64,000 nt of DNA, from contig JABAKD010000027.1 of NCBI GenBank assembly GCA_012845835.1, positions 10,872,790-10,936,789 of the forward strand, given 5' to 3'. The DNA comes from Undaria pinnatifida (Eukaryota > Sar > Phaeophyceae > Laminariales > Alariaceae). The notes under the pieces are model-generated. The model did no database searches, was not told the origin of the DNA, and saw only the letters and a list, made by a program, of their open reading frames with translations. Every line of letters starts with the position of its first letter. The stretch's first letter is position 1. Both the position numbers and the translations under genes were made by a program. Shown piece after piece: positions 1 through 10,990 of this stretch.

Positions 1-240
1 CGCTAGATTTTTGAATTTGGGCGGTATACATACGCCTGAGCTATTCTTGGATCTTGGCATACGTAAAGCTTGAACGAATAAAAACTGGAATGGCACAACA
101 TTCTCAAATTGGCGTAATTTCCAAGTTGGAGTCATTTCCAAATTGGCATCTAAGTTTCTTCCCGACGATGCTTTTTTCATGGCCGCCCCCAAGCGCATGC
201 CCCATGGTGGCTACTACTGCTGCTGTGTGTCGTTTCCTTT

Positions 241-306
241 CGGCTCAGTGGGTATAGTGCTAGACTATATAACCAACGTAGGATGTGTCGTGAGTACGAT
301 TCTCAC
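241..306 (+). repeat. tRNA-like module inside repeat C (first)
   Basis: A GGCTCAGTGGGTATAGTGC segment resembles a tRNA D-arm/A box. About 50 bases later GTGAG-TACGATT-CTCAC gives a perfect 5-bp T stem with a 7-base loop, one base from the usual TTCGATT. The minus copy near 17140-17220 keeps both boxes. No acceptor-stem pairing or clean anticodon stem is seen, so this is a tRNA-derived internal promoter relic rather than a working tRNA gene. Confidence 0.5.
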
Positions 307-515
307 CCAGATCATATTTGGTGTTCAGGAGCGTGCGCGCTGGAGGCGTTATGAATGGAGTTATTATAGTTGTTAGTGTTCTCGCGAGTACTACTAACTG
401 TAGAACGTGGAGAGGGGATAGCTCCAGAGATCGCTCTTGCGAAAAAAGTGAGAATAATTTACGAACTCATAAACATATTTGGTTGTTTGTGCACAATCAC
501 TCATGTGAGTGTTTC

Positions 516-563
516 TGAGTCAGTGACAGTGGGTAGTGCTATGTCATGAGTTCGATTTATACC
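516..563 (+). repeat. tRNA-like module inside repeat C (second)
   Basis: CAGTGACAGTGGGTAGTGCT is followed by ATGAGTTCGATTTAT, which carries the canonical TTCGATT T-loop word. The inverted copy at about 16890-16960 reads GTGAG-TTGGATT-CTCAA at the same place. The A-to-B spacing is too short for a full tRNA, so this is a shortened tRNA-like relic. Confidence 0.4.
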
Positions 564-691
564 GACTGCATGGTTGTCTTTTTTCAAGCGTGCGCGCTGA
601 CGACATTATTTTCCAAGCGTGCGCGCTGACGACATTATGAATAGATATTTCGGTAGTTTACCATAGATATTATAAAAAAAAAAAAACAGAA

Positions 692-1060
692 TCTGTGAGA
701 TCGAATAGTTTGTCGAAATCATCTTTCCACGCTGTGTGTGATACTCCGGTCGTGCGTATTACGGGTTGTGTGTCCTCACTAATTAAGGTTATATATACAT
801 ATAGGTCGCGGCGACTCCCCTTACAACTACAGTGTAGCTATCAGGGTCAACAGGGTGATCTTAGTCAACCTGTGCGCGGGAACTATAAAACCCGTTTCTG
901 AGGGGGGCAAAATCTGACAGCTGCTGTGGAAGGAAATGCATCAGTTTATCAAGTGAATCCTGTAAGTCGAATAACCGGTGAAGGTAGGGCGGAGTTTACA
1001 AGGACGTGGGCGCCTGGTTTTGATCAAAAGGGAGCGGGGGTGGGGGGGTGGGAGTTATAT
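692..1060 (+). repeat. Dispersed repeat A, plus copy
   Basis: This begins with CTGTGAGATCGAA and continues with a block read again at 8813, 59590 and, reversed, at 2142 and 13560. Landmarks are GTGTGTGATACTCCG, the GGCGACTCCCCTTACAACTAC block, GGGTCAACAGGGTGAT and TGTAAGTCGAATAACCGGTG, then a G-rich tract near 1033-1052. It has no open frame of substance. It is probably a non-autonomous interspersed element. Confidence 0.8.
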
Positions 1061-2004
1061 ACATTCTTATATTTTTTTACCCATGCTACAACGTACGGTG
1101 TCTCTCTATCCTTTTCTTCTTGAGGCTCTCAAAATGTGAGAAAATTAATTCTAGTTTTGCGAACAACGCCAAAGCGCAACCCGACGATAGACAGGCGCAT
1201 GTTATAATGGTATCCAAACAAACACTGCGTGCGAAAAAAATGAATGAAATTATGACATTTTAGGTTATCAAGTATCCTCTGGTTATTATCCAGGCAAAAA
1301 AAAGTATATCCAAAAGATGCTTGACCTCTATCGTAACACGGGTCGATCAAACAAAACGCAGAATAATGCTACTTATTTTGTTGCCGCCGTGTTACAACAG
1401 CAATGCAAGACACCTATGGAAAATAAATAAGGGCGGCGGGCTCAGAGCTCAGCCCGGGTTTTCTACTTTTCGAGTTGCCTTGCTGCAATTTTCTTGTTGA
1501 GCCATTCGTGAAAATTTCGCCCGCCAGAAATCGAGCTATATTTTGTACTTGACCCCTTTTGTAAATATTGCTGCGGAGAACATAGTGTGTAGAGCTATTG
1601 TTTAGAATGGTTTGCTTCCATGCTGGTGCCGCTTTGGCTGTTGATGTACGCCCTGGTGTTGGGCGCGCATGCGTACGTTCGGTGTTCAAACCTTTCCGCG
1701 GGTTCTCTTGTAGGTGGGAATGGACGGCTAGTGAACGTGCGCGACACGCATTTTGAACGTTTCCGCTCAAGTCCCATGCGCTCGGGTGAGTATTGAGTAC
1801 TGTGCCACCGCCAGGAATATCATCATCGTCGTCATCCCCCTCTTACTCGCTTTCACTGCCGTGGTAGCAAGATCAGGCCTCTCCCAGAATACTACCACCG
1901 CTATCTCTCATACGTCGCACTACTCGAGCCTGGAAAAAAAGACTACCCATGTCTGCTTGCCACCCAGGAAAGAGCACTACGTATATACCAGGTATATTGC
2001 AACA
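1061..2004. other. Unassigned stretch
   Basis: Only short overlapping open frames are present. The longest (minus, about 118 codons, 1414-1770) has no recognisable domain and no clear splice context. I see no repeat shared with the rest of the window here. Confidence 0.5.
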
Positions 2005-2142
2005 CTGTAGTTGTAAGGGGAGTCGCCGACCTATATCCTTAATGAGGACACACAACTCGTAATGCGCGCGATCGGAGTATCACACACAGCTTGCAAAGAT
2101 GAGTTTCGACGAAATCTTCGATCTCACAGCTGGAGGAGTGTA
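2005..2142 (-). repeat. Dispersed repeat A, truncated minus copy
   Basis: Read on the minus strand, this gives CTCCAGCTGTGAGATCGAAG, the GTGTGTGATACTCCGATCGC block, and ends at the GGCGACTCCCCTTACAACTAC block. The G-rich half of the element is missing, so this is the terminal third only. Confidence 0.8.
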
Positions 2143-2985
2143 TTTTAATTTTATAATATTATTGCGCACACGTAGTTTATGAATATCGACGCTAAATTCT
2201 TCGAACTCAGAATACTTTTATAAATTAATAGAAATGAAGAAAAAATAGAAAGAATGGCGAAATCTGCGCTGCATCGAGCCGAACAAAATATGAGTTCATT
2301 TTTTTTTCGCCGCAACCTTGTGCTCCATACTTCATTGTCAAGAAGAGTAGTGTACGGCAGCAGCAGAACGGACGCCTATAAACCCTTGCACAGCTGCAAA
2401 ACATATCACACGCGCGCTTATTTTTGCGTTTTACGCAGGTGCCCAGCGCGCGGTTCTCACGGGGTATATAACCTAAAGAGATTGACCTCACCTCTCATGT
2501 GGTAGTGGTATAGCCAAGTGGTCTGCGGCAATGAGTACACAGTGCAATGAGTTTAAAAGCGCGGATGTGCCGCGCAAAGCCGCGTTAACTCGTGCAGCCG
2601 TGTAGCCGGAGAGTCGTCCTGGGCTAGGGGTTCCGCAACAAAAATCTGGGCTCCCAACTCGAGGAGTTCAGTATGTCATCCGATTCATGACTGCGAAGCT
2701 GCGAAGACGTTGGTTTGCTCAACCGGATCAACATATATATGCGGCGTATGAAGAGTCCAAATAAATCAGCCACTATACTGGTTAAATGACTAGTCTACAC
2801 TAACGAACCGATAGTTCCCCGATTCATGATGAGCAGCTCAATCGGTCGTTAGAGTTTGGCCCAAAAGCTGCAAATCTTGACGTGGGATGGATGGCCCTGC
2901 GATAGACAACCCTTCTTCATCCCAGGAGATCGATCGGTTTCGCGCGGTCGATCGACGCTGTATTTAACTATATTATACAATTAAT
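2143..2985. other. Unassigned stretch
   Basis: Non-coding in appearance. One short TATAGCCAAGTGGTCTGCGG word at 2511 resembles a tRNA A box, but no matching T arm follows at a suitable distance. Confidence 0.5.
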
Positions 2986-3024
2986 ACTGCTACTGCTATT
3001 ACTGCTTCCACGACTACTACTACT

Positions 3025-3072
<48 letters not shown>

Positions 3073-3126
3073 GCTACTACTACTACTTCTACTACTACTA
3101 ATACTACTACTACTACTTCTACTAAT
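2986..3126 (+). repeat. ACT/CTA trinucleotide microsatellite
   Basis: A long run of ACT triplets with a few GCT, ACC and TTC interruptions. The purest part is about 3012-3080. Confidence 0.95.
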
Positions 3127-6100
3127 CCTGCCATGTGCAGTACACTACCACGTTTACTTGTCCTTCCCTTTTCGCCGGTGAAGTCTTGGTAGTGTATAGG
3201 TGCCTACCACTTGCGACTCTCGTCGGTATGTTGCTGTGTGTGGCGTGGGCAAGTTGGGTACTCCGACCTATCCATTTTACAGCCTAACCGTGGTTCCAAG
3301 GCAGGCGCAAACGAACGTTTGGGATACAACAACCGGAAACAGAACATGTCACGCGAATTACCAGCAGGTTTGATGTCTAAGGAGAAGCTGTTTTGGGGTA
3401 CCGTAACGTAAATTCTCGCAATTCGGGTACAGCCAACCGCGAACATGACGTACCACTACAGTAGGCTGTAGATTCAGAGTCAACACTAGAATATCCAACA
3501 CCTGTGTTCTTGTTGGCGAAATCCTCCTTGTTGTGACGACGGGTGTTCATGCTTACCTGCAACAAGAAGAGCCCGCCCCCCGTCGGAGGTTCGCCCCGAG
3601 TCGTCGTACAACCCGAACGCCGGCCCTGGAAACGCCCCGTAAATTAGCAAAATCTGCAACGTACATCGAACATAACGCTGGAGTGATAGCGCGAGCATCG
3701 GAACCGACAGAACCCTCGCGTCGTGGATCAATGTTCGCACTGCATCAGCCTCACGTGGAAGGAAGGTAGTAGTGAGCTCGGGTGTGCGTCTGCAAGAAGA
3801 CATGAAGGTTATACAAAAAAGTTACCTAGGAGGGGTGCGATTTCAGTGAGAATGATTCGCAACGACTTTTTTCGCGCTGTACACGTGGCGCGTGCGTGTG
3901 GACAACCAACGCACCGCATAGCTCGAAGCTTGTGCAGACCAACAACAAACGGGTAACGCCCTAACAACTCAGCACGCTCTCAAAGCTGATGCGGAAAGAC
4001 AAGACGCCAGACGGCAGCGAACAAGATGATGGCGCAGACGTGTGTATGTTTGATCTTCACATCTATTTTCACCCATCTAAGTTCCGCACAACCAACCACA
4101 GCAGCGTCCGTGTCGATGCCGCCCATTTGAGGGAGAGAGACGAGCTACGTGGTGGTGATCATTCAGGACTAGTCAGGACAAAGCAGAGGTACATATCGAT
4201 ACTGTGCACGGGTTAGATGCACGTGAGGTGAGGAATGGCCACCAAAAAGTAGGACGGTGCATTTTTTGAAGACATAAATGCACAACAAAATGGTCAACCA
4301 AGAGACCAAAGCTCGAGAAAAGAGAGCCGGCCATCCGCACAGACTCAAAACATCTTGATTATAGAGCACACCAGATTATGTCACAAGATCGGAAACTGCT
4401 CGCCATCCTGTTACGAACCAAGTCTCCAAACTTCGCGAAACGGTGTAAAGTCGTATTTGTAATTTATTTGTTTTCGAATACGTTTCTGCGCCCTACTTCA
4501 GCCGGAAAAATGACTATCTGAAGTGTTGTTTTCTGATACTTTGCAGGGCCAGCGTGTATTTGTTTTACCTCGAATTCATTTGAACGTTGGTTGCGTTCCC
4601 TGCGTGGGTCGGTCTCAGATGCGAGAATTGAAACGTATGTACCAGTCAGTATGGGCCTGTTACGTACGTGAGCTGAGGACTTCCGATTTCTCTTTTTAAG
4701 TTTGCAGGGAGTTGCATGAACTGCTTCACACCTCGTCACAGCTGTGGTATATTTGTGTGGTTGCGAATTTAATCTGAACTCTCAAGCAAATAATCCCACC
4801 GAGCGAACTTTGAAGGAAGAACTTGCCGAAAACGTCATTAAAATTCCAATTTGAGTGAACGAGTTAGAGTGAACTTCCATCAGTAACGACCAGATCATTC
4901 GATTCGCCTACAAACACCGAGCACACCGGCACAACAACCAGAGGGCACGAGCGCACTAAAGATGTTGATCGACAGACTTTGAATCTCTAGACAGACTGTC
5001 TAGCGCCAAACGCCTAGACAGACAGCCCTTTGGACAACTCAAAACCAGGGCATGGTTCGTTCGTGTCCCCTATTTTGGGAAAACGCCTTAAAATATCACT
5101 GCACCGCCGTCATTTTTATGGTTCCGCTCTCCGCTCTCACGCTTCACGCCTCATTCAGTCACGCAGGTTTTTCCGCATGCAATGTCCCGGAGCGATGATG
5201 CAACTGAATCTTAGAAGCAAATGTTTAAGAGTTCGCGAAGATACGCAAGTTAGCACAAGAAGATGTAGTCAATGGGAGGTGGGAGGCAGCATCATGTACG
5301 CTTGCGCAAAACAACATCAGCTGGAATCTGGAATATACATAGTACAAAGTCCGACGAAGATTGATTGTGCAGAGAACTACTGTAAAGAATAAGTGCTCCT
5401 TTTGACTGCTGACGTCTCTTCTTCCCTCATTTTGTTTCCCTGCATCTTTGTTGGTTGTTCTCGTATTGCATTTTTGTGTGTCAAGCATCGAGCATCTCGA
5501 TGATCGACAAAATATTATGCATATGTACCATTTTGATTTTTTTGCCTAGTCCGTCCCTTTTTCTCCGCCGGCGCAGAGTTTTTTTGTGTGCTTTCTTCTG
5601 CAATGCGATCAGACTACCCGTCGGTATATTATCAGCCGTGTGCCGGGCTCATGGGACGTCCGTGGCGCGAGCTATGGCCGCGGAAAGCCGCCGAGACTGG
5701 CTCTATTTTGCGGGGTATGAGACGCTTCTGTCCCCGGGCAACCACACACTAGACGTATTTAAGCCTCGAGGTTAGGTCTTAAGTACTTCCAACTGGAAGA
5801 GCTAGGCCATTCGATACTTCGACCTTAAACGCATAAACAGAACACCATATGTCTAAAACTCGAAATAGTGGTCTCTTTCAGTACGCATAAAAAGAAAAGC
5901 CGAGGAAAGATCAAACTACTTGAAAATAGACTATGATATTTCTGCACTACTCCAGACGCAGATGGCAAGACGAGGATTTATGTCATGAGTCAGCACATGA
6001 GTGGGTGGAAACTTCGGGAAAGACCCTCCCCTGCCCATGCTGTGCGAGCTTGAACAAACGGCCAAAACAAATAAGTGGTGCCTGGCAAAAACATTGAGTG

Positions 6101-6845
6101 CTTCGTACTCCATACTCGCTTCATATGTAGGATACCTCGCAGGCGTTTGCCGCCTTCGGTGTGCCTCAGTGTGGCAGTCAGTACAGCAGCACAGCAGGAC
6201 TGGCCCTCAACCCGGTTCAATTTCCACCCTCGAAATGTAGGCATCCGCGGGAAAGAGGCAACAGGGTTGTAAACTGCAGCAGCAGCTCCGGCCATGCGCT
6301 ACGTCGGGCACAAAAACCAAACAAAAAAAATGTGTCATCGAAAAATGACAGCCTCTCAGGACGAGAGAGCAGGAGCACGAGCGCGCGACGAACTATGTCA
6401 GAGTCCCAGTTCTCTGACCGCAGAGAACGCCAGGGTAGGAGGAGTCTCGCGGGCGTTTTCCACCGGCTAGTTGTGCTGTAGTTGGGTTGGCTGTTGGGGT
6501 GCTGGTTGTCTGTGTGTTGTGCTGTGTTGTTTTGTTTCGTGGTGTGTTGTGTTGTGTGTGCGCTCGATCCTCGTGAATGAACAAGGACTCCTTTTCAAGT
6601 AACAGTACGTAGAGGCATGCCGCTCCACGAGAGTGGGTCGCCTCTGACCACCGCCAACGTTTCTGATGGTGTTGTACACGCAGGTTGATTAACCCGGGTT
6701 GGGGATACACCAAGCGGCTTGCTAGGTTGAGCGTTGCAATTACTGCGTGGGTGTTGTGCTGCTGCTGCAGAGTGTCTGATGTTACCTCGAGCTTTTGTCG
6801 TCTGAAATGCTGTTGTTTGCTGGAAAATACTCGGAAAATTGCTTC
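3127..6845. other. Unassigned stretch
   Basis: Several 75-120 codon frames occur on both strands, for example plus 5030-5392 and plus 5455-5775. None shows a recognisable domain, and frames overlap in both directions as expected by chance in this base composition. A short palindrome, CTAGACAG-A-CTGTCTAG, sits at 4987-5003. No repeat family of the window is visible here. Confidence 0.5.
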
Positions 6846-6885
6846 AAATATGCACTTGGGCCAAAATGTGCCCAAGTGCATATTT
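6846..6885. other. Perfect 16-bp inverted repeat (hairpin)
   Basis: The arm AAATATGCACTTGGGC at 6846-6861 is repeated exactly in reverse complement at 6870-6885, with an 8-base loop CAAAATGT. Neither arm extends further. It could be a hairpin RNA, the collapsed ends of a small transposon, or a cruciform. No homologous copy is seen elsewhere in the window. Confidence 0.85.
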
Positions 6886-8215
6886 TGGGAAAATCCACAT
6901 CTCACCGTGGTCTGCCGTGGTCGTTAGGTCGATAAAATAGACCTATTTTTTAGACATTTAAAACACGATAGGGCTTAATTTGGTTTAGAGCCAAAAATAT
7001 AGGCATATCGTCAGGCTTAAATACGTCTACTACACACACGGTGAAACTTTAGTCCTCGCACGTACATCGGGGTGGCATCAAAATGTATTTGCGAGAGAAT
7101 TTTCCCGCACTGCTAGACGCGGGCGCGGTGTATATGTACCCGCTGCAACGACGTGAACTATGTCATTACTGTGAGTTCTCCCTCACAATTGACACGGTGG
7201 TTACCATACAGCAGTAGCGAAACCTGTATAAAGAGATATAAAGTAGCAACACAACTCAAGCAAAAAAAGTAACGATGTGCGCACAACAGACCATATCGGC
7301 AACAAACATCGGTATAAACTGTTTAACTGTTTAAGCGCGCGGGGAAAAATACTGGACACAGAAAACAAACAACAAATTGACACCAATGATTCCTCTAACA
7401 GCAGCGACAGCAGTACAAACGTAGAATTAATTGCTGCCACGCAGTTATACGGAGTGGACTTTCGAATAACTTATCACACCGAGCCTCAGCAATATCCCAA
7501 CCCTCCTCCTCCAAATGTCTGTGATATCTTATATTATCCACATTCTTTCCACTACGCATCCCTCCGATATACACCTTCTGCATAAATACTTCATCATCAG
7601 TTGTAGTCATTCGACTTGCGTCGCCCCCGGGAGGCACGTGTCCACCTCCCGAAGGGGAACCTTGTATACTATACCCGCACGAAATGCCCGGAATCAAAAT
7701 TCTTCGTATGGTTTCGATTTGCCTGTCGCTGGGTCGTCGCCGGTCCCACGGCCACAAGAGAGCACGAAAAATTCCATATTCCACACGTCCTGTTGTGCTC
7801 CTGTGCGTTGTACGTTGTACGTTGTGCATCTGTCCTCTACACACAAAGTTGAAATACCAGGGGTTTCCACACAGATAAAGAGGCGTTATCCGATCCGGGG
7901 ATAGGGGACATATTGTTTCGACCGCCAGAATCCTTTAGACAGACAGTCAAAACAGCTCGACAGCTCGACAGCTCGGCGTTGATCATCAACCCACACGGCA
8001 GCATACAGCACTGATCACTGTGCGGTGTGCTTGGCAGAGGTAGACACAGCCCTATATTGATGCGGAGGCACCAAAGAGTAGCTGGGGAAGCATGGCGCGT
8101 ACGCGCAACCTCAGGGGTAGGTGCTAGTGAGCCAGCGCTCCCGCCCTCTCTACGATGTGACCTTGGTCTCTGCTGCTGCGTGATATCGTATTCGATGCTG
8201 ATTTTGTCAACCACC
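6886..8215. other. Unassigned stretch
   Basis: No recognisable coding region or shared repeat. Short frames around 7277-7904 overlap each other on both strands and carry no domain. Confidence 0.45.
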
Positions 8216-8217
8216 GT

Positions 8218-8345
8218 CGCTATCCCACAACGCTGCCGCCGAAGCGTCCACCGCCACCGCCACCCACGCCGCCGCCACCCACGCCGCCGCCACCCACGCC
8301 GCCCGGCCGCCGCCGCCGCTGCTGCTGCCGCTGTGCGGCGGCTGT
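8218..8345 (+). repeat. GCC-type low-complexity tract with 15-bp repeats
   Basis: CCGCCGCCACCCACG is repeated about three times around 8253-8303 and runs into GCCGCCGCTGCTGCTG. The frames across it (Ala/Gly/Arg/His-rich) are low-complexity translations, not evidence of a gene. Confidence 0.9.
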
Positions 8346-8518
8346 TGTGCTTCGGCTGCGGTTGATTTCTCCTGCGTTTGTTTCTGAAAAAAAATTTAAA
8401 AAAACCGGCTGTTCTGTTGTTGTTGTTGTTGTGATGATCGTGGTGATCGAGCCAGGCCGAGCTGCTGTGCCGCAACTCATCTGGCGGGGCCATCGACACC
8501 GCCACCTCTGCCCCCGCC

Positions 8519-8520
8519 CG

Positions 8521-8556
<36 letters not shown>

Positions 8557-8563
8557 GCTGCTG
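8519..8563 (+). repeat. CTG trinucleotide microsatellite
   Basis: About eleven uninterrupted CTG units followed by an imperfect CTG stretch. A short GTT run lies nearby at 8418-8432. Confidence 0.95.
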
Positions 8564-8812
8564 TTTGTCTGATGGTGTTGTGCTGGGCCTGCCCCTGTCG
8601 GTGAGTCTAGTTGCTACCCCACCATGCCTTAAATCAAAATTTGAGGTTGCCTCCCCGCTTCCCGCCTGTTATATGGCGCCTTTTCTGCGATTCGTTCACC
8701 GCAAACACAACCAAAAGCATGCCCGAGTGAATCTGCCCTGCTTCTAGCATTATGGAAGAATTTCAGTGAATTATTTTAGGGCAAACAGTCTATTATTTAT
8801 TAAAATATAAAT

Positions 8813-9260
8813 GCACTCCAGCTGTGAGATCGAAGATTTTGTCGAAGCTCATCTTGGCAAGCTGTGTGTGATACTCCGATCGCGCGTATTATGGGTTGTG
8901 TGGATATAGCTCGGCGACTGCCCTTGGAACTACAGTGTGGCTTATAAGGGTCAACAGGGTGATGCTGATCAGTCTGTGTCGCGGAAACTATTAAACCCGT
9001 CTTTCAGGGGGACAACATCTAAAAGCCGTGGAAAGAACTGCACCAATTTATCAAGTGCACCCTGTAAGTCGTATAACCGGTGAGGGGAGGGCGGAGTTTT
9101 AAGGGCGTGGAAGGCTGGGTTTGAACAAGAGGGAGCGGAGGGGGGGGGGGGGGGGGGGGGGGGGGTGGGGGGGGGGCGGGCGGGGCAACCCAATCTGTGC
9201 GTGGCAAATATATACCCGCAAATCTGACGGGTTTGGGGTGTTGGGTGGAGGGAGGAACGG
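8813..9260 (+). repeat. Dispersed repeat A, plus copy with long G tract
   Basis: This starts at GCACTCCAGCTGTGAGATCG and follows the family order seen at 692 and 59590: the TGTGTGATACTCCGATCGCG block, GGGTCAACAGGGTGATG, the TGTAAGTCGTATAACCGGTG block. It then has an almost pure G run around 9139-9176. Proline-rich minus frames here are translations of that tract. Confidence 0.85.
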
Positions 9261-9597
9261 TAGTAAAACCCAAGTGCGCTGTTCGATAAACTGATCCTCA
9301 CCGTCGGTATACTGAGCAACATCCTGGCCGCGTCTACTCGGCATTAGGTCTGTAAACAAATTACATATATGTCATTTTCAAGGAAGCGGTTTCGTTGACA
9401 TATGCTACTTGGTTTAATGTAGAGGAAAGGAACAACACTCAGCGATCATCCACCACATGCCAGGGCATGTTTTCGTGAGCACCACTAACACGAGCACCAG
9501 ATTAGGACGCGGCATCTATAATATAGGAGGACCCCAACATCTTCGACGATACATGGCAAAATACAGGGCGTGTAATCGTACATTAGAGAATAATACT

Positions 9598-9970
9598 AGG
9601 GAAAGGGAGCACAGGCAAATATGTTAAAATTGCGGTAGACCACACAACACAAACTCATAACACAGGGTTGTTCGTGCCTACCTCCCGTCTGCATGATCGC
9701 CTGACAACCTCCTCCGCCAATCGAGGTAGCATATGCATGACGAAGTAACGTAATTGAGCGTGGCCACATCACGCGTTTCATTCAAAACACTCACAATTTA
9801 CACTCCTCCCTCTCGTGTTCAATGATGGTGACATTGCATCTCGCTTGCTGTATTTGTATTGGTAATATGTATCTCTGTCTTAGAACTGGTGACCTCACAG
9901 CCCCACATCGACACGATCAAAATTTAGGGCCTATAATCGTACATTGGATAACGAGGGCGCACAAGGAAAT
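9598..9970 (+). repeat. Dispersed repeat B, single plus copy
   Basis: This shares a roughly 330-bp unit with 12300-12965. Landmarks are AATATGTTAAAATTG, GTCTGCATGATCGCCT, GAAGTAACGTAATTGAGCG, TCGTGTTCAATGATGGTGAC and GACCTCACAGCCCCACATCG. There is no coding potential; the unit recurs in reverse orientation at 38440-39000. Confidence 0.85.
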
Positions 9971-10564
9971 TTATCCCGCACACCTACCCCCCTTCCCCCG
10001 AGGCCCAAAACATTTTTTTTTTCATGCGTTTTTTTCTACTGTATTTCCTTGCTCGGTGGTTCGTTTCTTGACTGTGCCCCTGTTGATGTGCCTCTGTTGA
10101 TGTGCCCCTGTTGATGATTTACTGAACAGGCTTGCGTTAACAAAAGGGCTTGGCAAGCAAGCCAACATTGCAAGAGCAAGGGATGCCAAACTGTACTTTA
10201 GGTTGTTTAGGTATGTAAACCCTTGCGTCAATGCAAGATGGTCTTTGTAGTCAGAAATAAATAATGGTGGGCAATCGCCGCGCTTGGGCACGAAACCCTG
10301 TAAGAAGCCTTGGTGCCCTTGATGTCCAAACACGGCGCGCACGTGCCTCCTGGTTGTTCAACCGTTCCCGCACAGCCTGGGCTCAAGATGCCGCGGGAGG
10401 CAGTTGGCACCGCGTGGAGAGACACGCGATTCAGGTTTATCCGAGCCTCCCACGACACCCCCTGGTTGCCAATACCATAGAGAGTTGATGGGTAGTGTTG
10501 GAGAATAGGCTCCCGGACAGCCGGACGTAATCCCGCGCAGTAGATGGGAGCGTGGACAAGCGTT
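9971..10564. other. Low-coding stretch next to a repeat-bearing ORF
   Basis: Minus frames at 10022-10342 and 10228-10644 look more protein-like than their neighbours: one has a KDHLALTQGFTYLNNLKYSL run and the other a C-x-x-C pair in CAPCLDIKG. They sit in different frames. Together with 10565-10990 they may be one decayed minus-strand mobile-element ORF. I cannot name the family. Confidence 0.3.
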
Positions 10565-10990
10565 CTATCTGCGGGACCACTCCCGTCTGCAGCATCGGAG
10601 TAAAATACCATCCATATCAATGCCCGCGCCCTCAACATCGTCAAGCCCGTTCACAACTCTCGTCGCAACCACGTCAGCGAAACTGCCCGCGCCCGCACTG
10701 CCTTCACTCTTGCTCACAACTCCCGTCACAACCACGTCGGCGCCACTGCGCTTGCCCGCACCACCCCCACCCCTGCTCACGACTCCCGTCGCCACCACGT
10801 CAGCGTCACCGCTTGCGCCCCCGCCGCTACTAATGTCCATCAACACCGGCGACTCCTTCGCGCCGTCCGTGGCGCTCTTCGGTTTGAAACAATCCAGCAA
10901 TGTGTGCCCGCTCTCAACCCCCGCCGCGGGACCAGCACCCCTGTGGACACACGTTGGTCGACATGCAACTTGCGACATGAGAAATAGCAA
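10565..10990 (-). CDS. Uncertain ORF with three Val/Gly-rich tandem repeats
   Basis: This is an open minus frame of about 141 codons. A short polar segment (LLDCFKPKSATDGAKES) is followed by three copies of a 21-23 residue unit with the core ADVVVTGVVS. The repeat is also visible as DNA at about 10656-10840. Glycine and serine linkers separate the units. No catalytic motif, signal peptide or membrane segment is present. A stretch before the repeats is loosely similar in style to the minus frame at 40072-40344 (KAGKDSSVVDVTGDSG), so both could be relics of one element. It could equally be a chance frame kept open by the tandem repeat. Function unknown. Confidence 0.25.
   Translation of the reverse strand: MLFLMSQVACRPTCVHRGAGPAAGVESGHTLLDCFKPKSATDGAKESPVLMDISSGGGASGDADVVATGVVSRGGGGAGKRSGADVVVTGVVSKSEGSAGAGSFADVVATRVVNGLDDVEGAGIDMDGILLRCCRREWSRR
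10656..10840 (+). repeat. About 60-66-bp tandem repeat, three units
   Basis: Units start with CTCGTCGCAACCACGTCAGC, CTCCCGTCACAACCACGTCG and CTCCCGTCGCCACCACGTCA. Period differences are near multiples of three, which keeps the minus frame open. Confidence 0.8.

Larger units (their letters stand above)
1..660 (+). repeat. Dispersed repeat C, plus-oriented copy
   Basis: The segment reappears in inverted orientation at about 16560-17440. Shared landmarks include the CCAAATTGGCATCTAAG-type block near 140, the CATGGCCGCCCCCAAGCGC block near 178 and the GCGTGCGCGCTGGAGGCG block near 330. Short open frames across it overlap in several frames and have no recognisable domain, so I do not call genes. 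Two tRNA-like modules lie inside (241-306 and 516-563), suggesting a composite SINE-like element. The left end is cut by the window edge. Confidence 0.75.

Noticed and set aside
2501-2660. tRNA gene suggested by TAGCCAAGTGGTCTGCGG
   Set aside because: Only the A-box-like word is good. No T arm with proper pairing or acceptor stem follows at tRNA distance.
8220-8505. Gly/Ala/Arg-rich ORFs on both strands
   Set aside because: Products of the GCC/CTG microsatellite, with no non-repetitive domain.
9019-9359. Proline-rich minus ORFs
   Set aside because: Translations of the G tract of repeat A.
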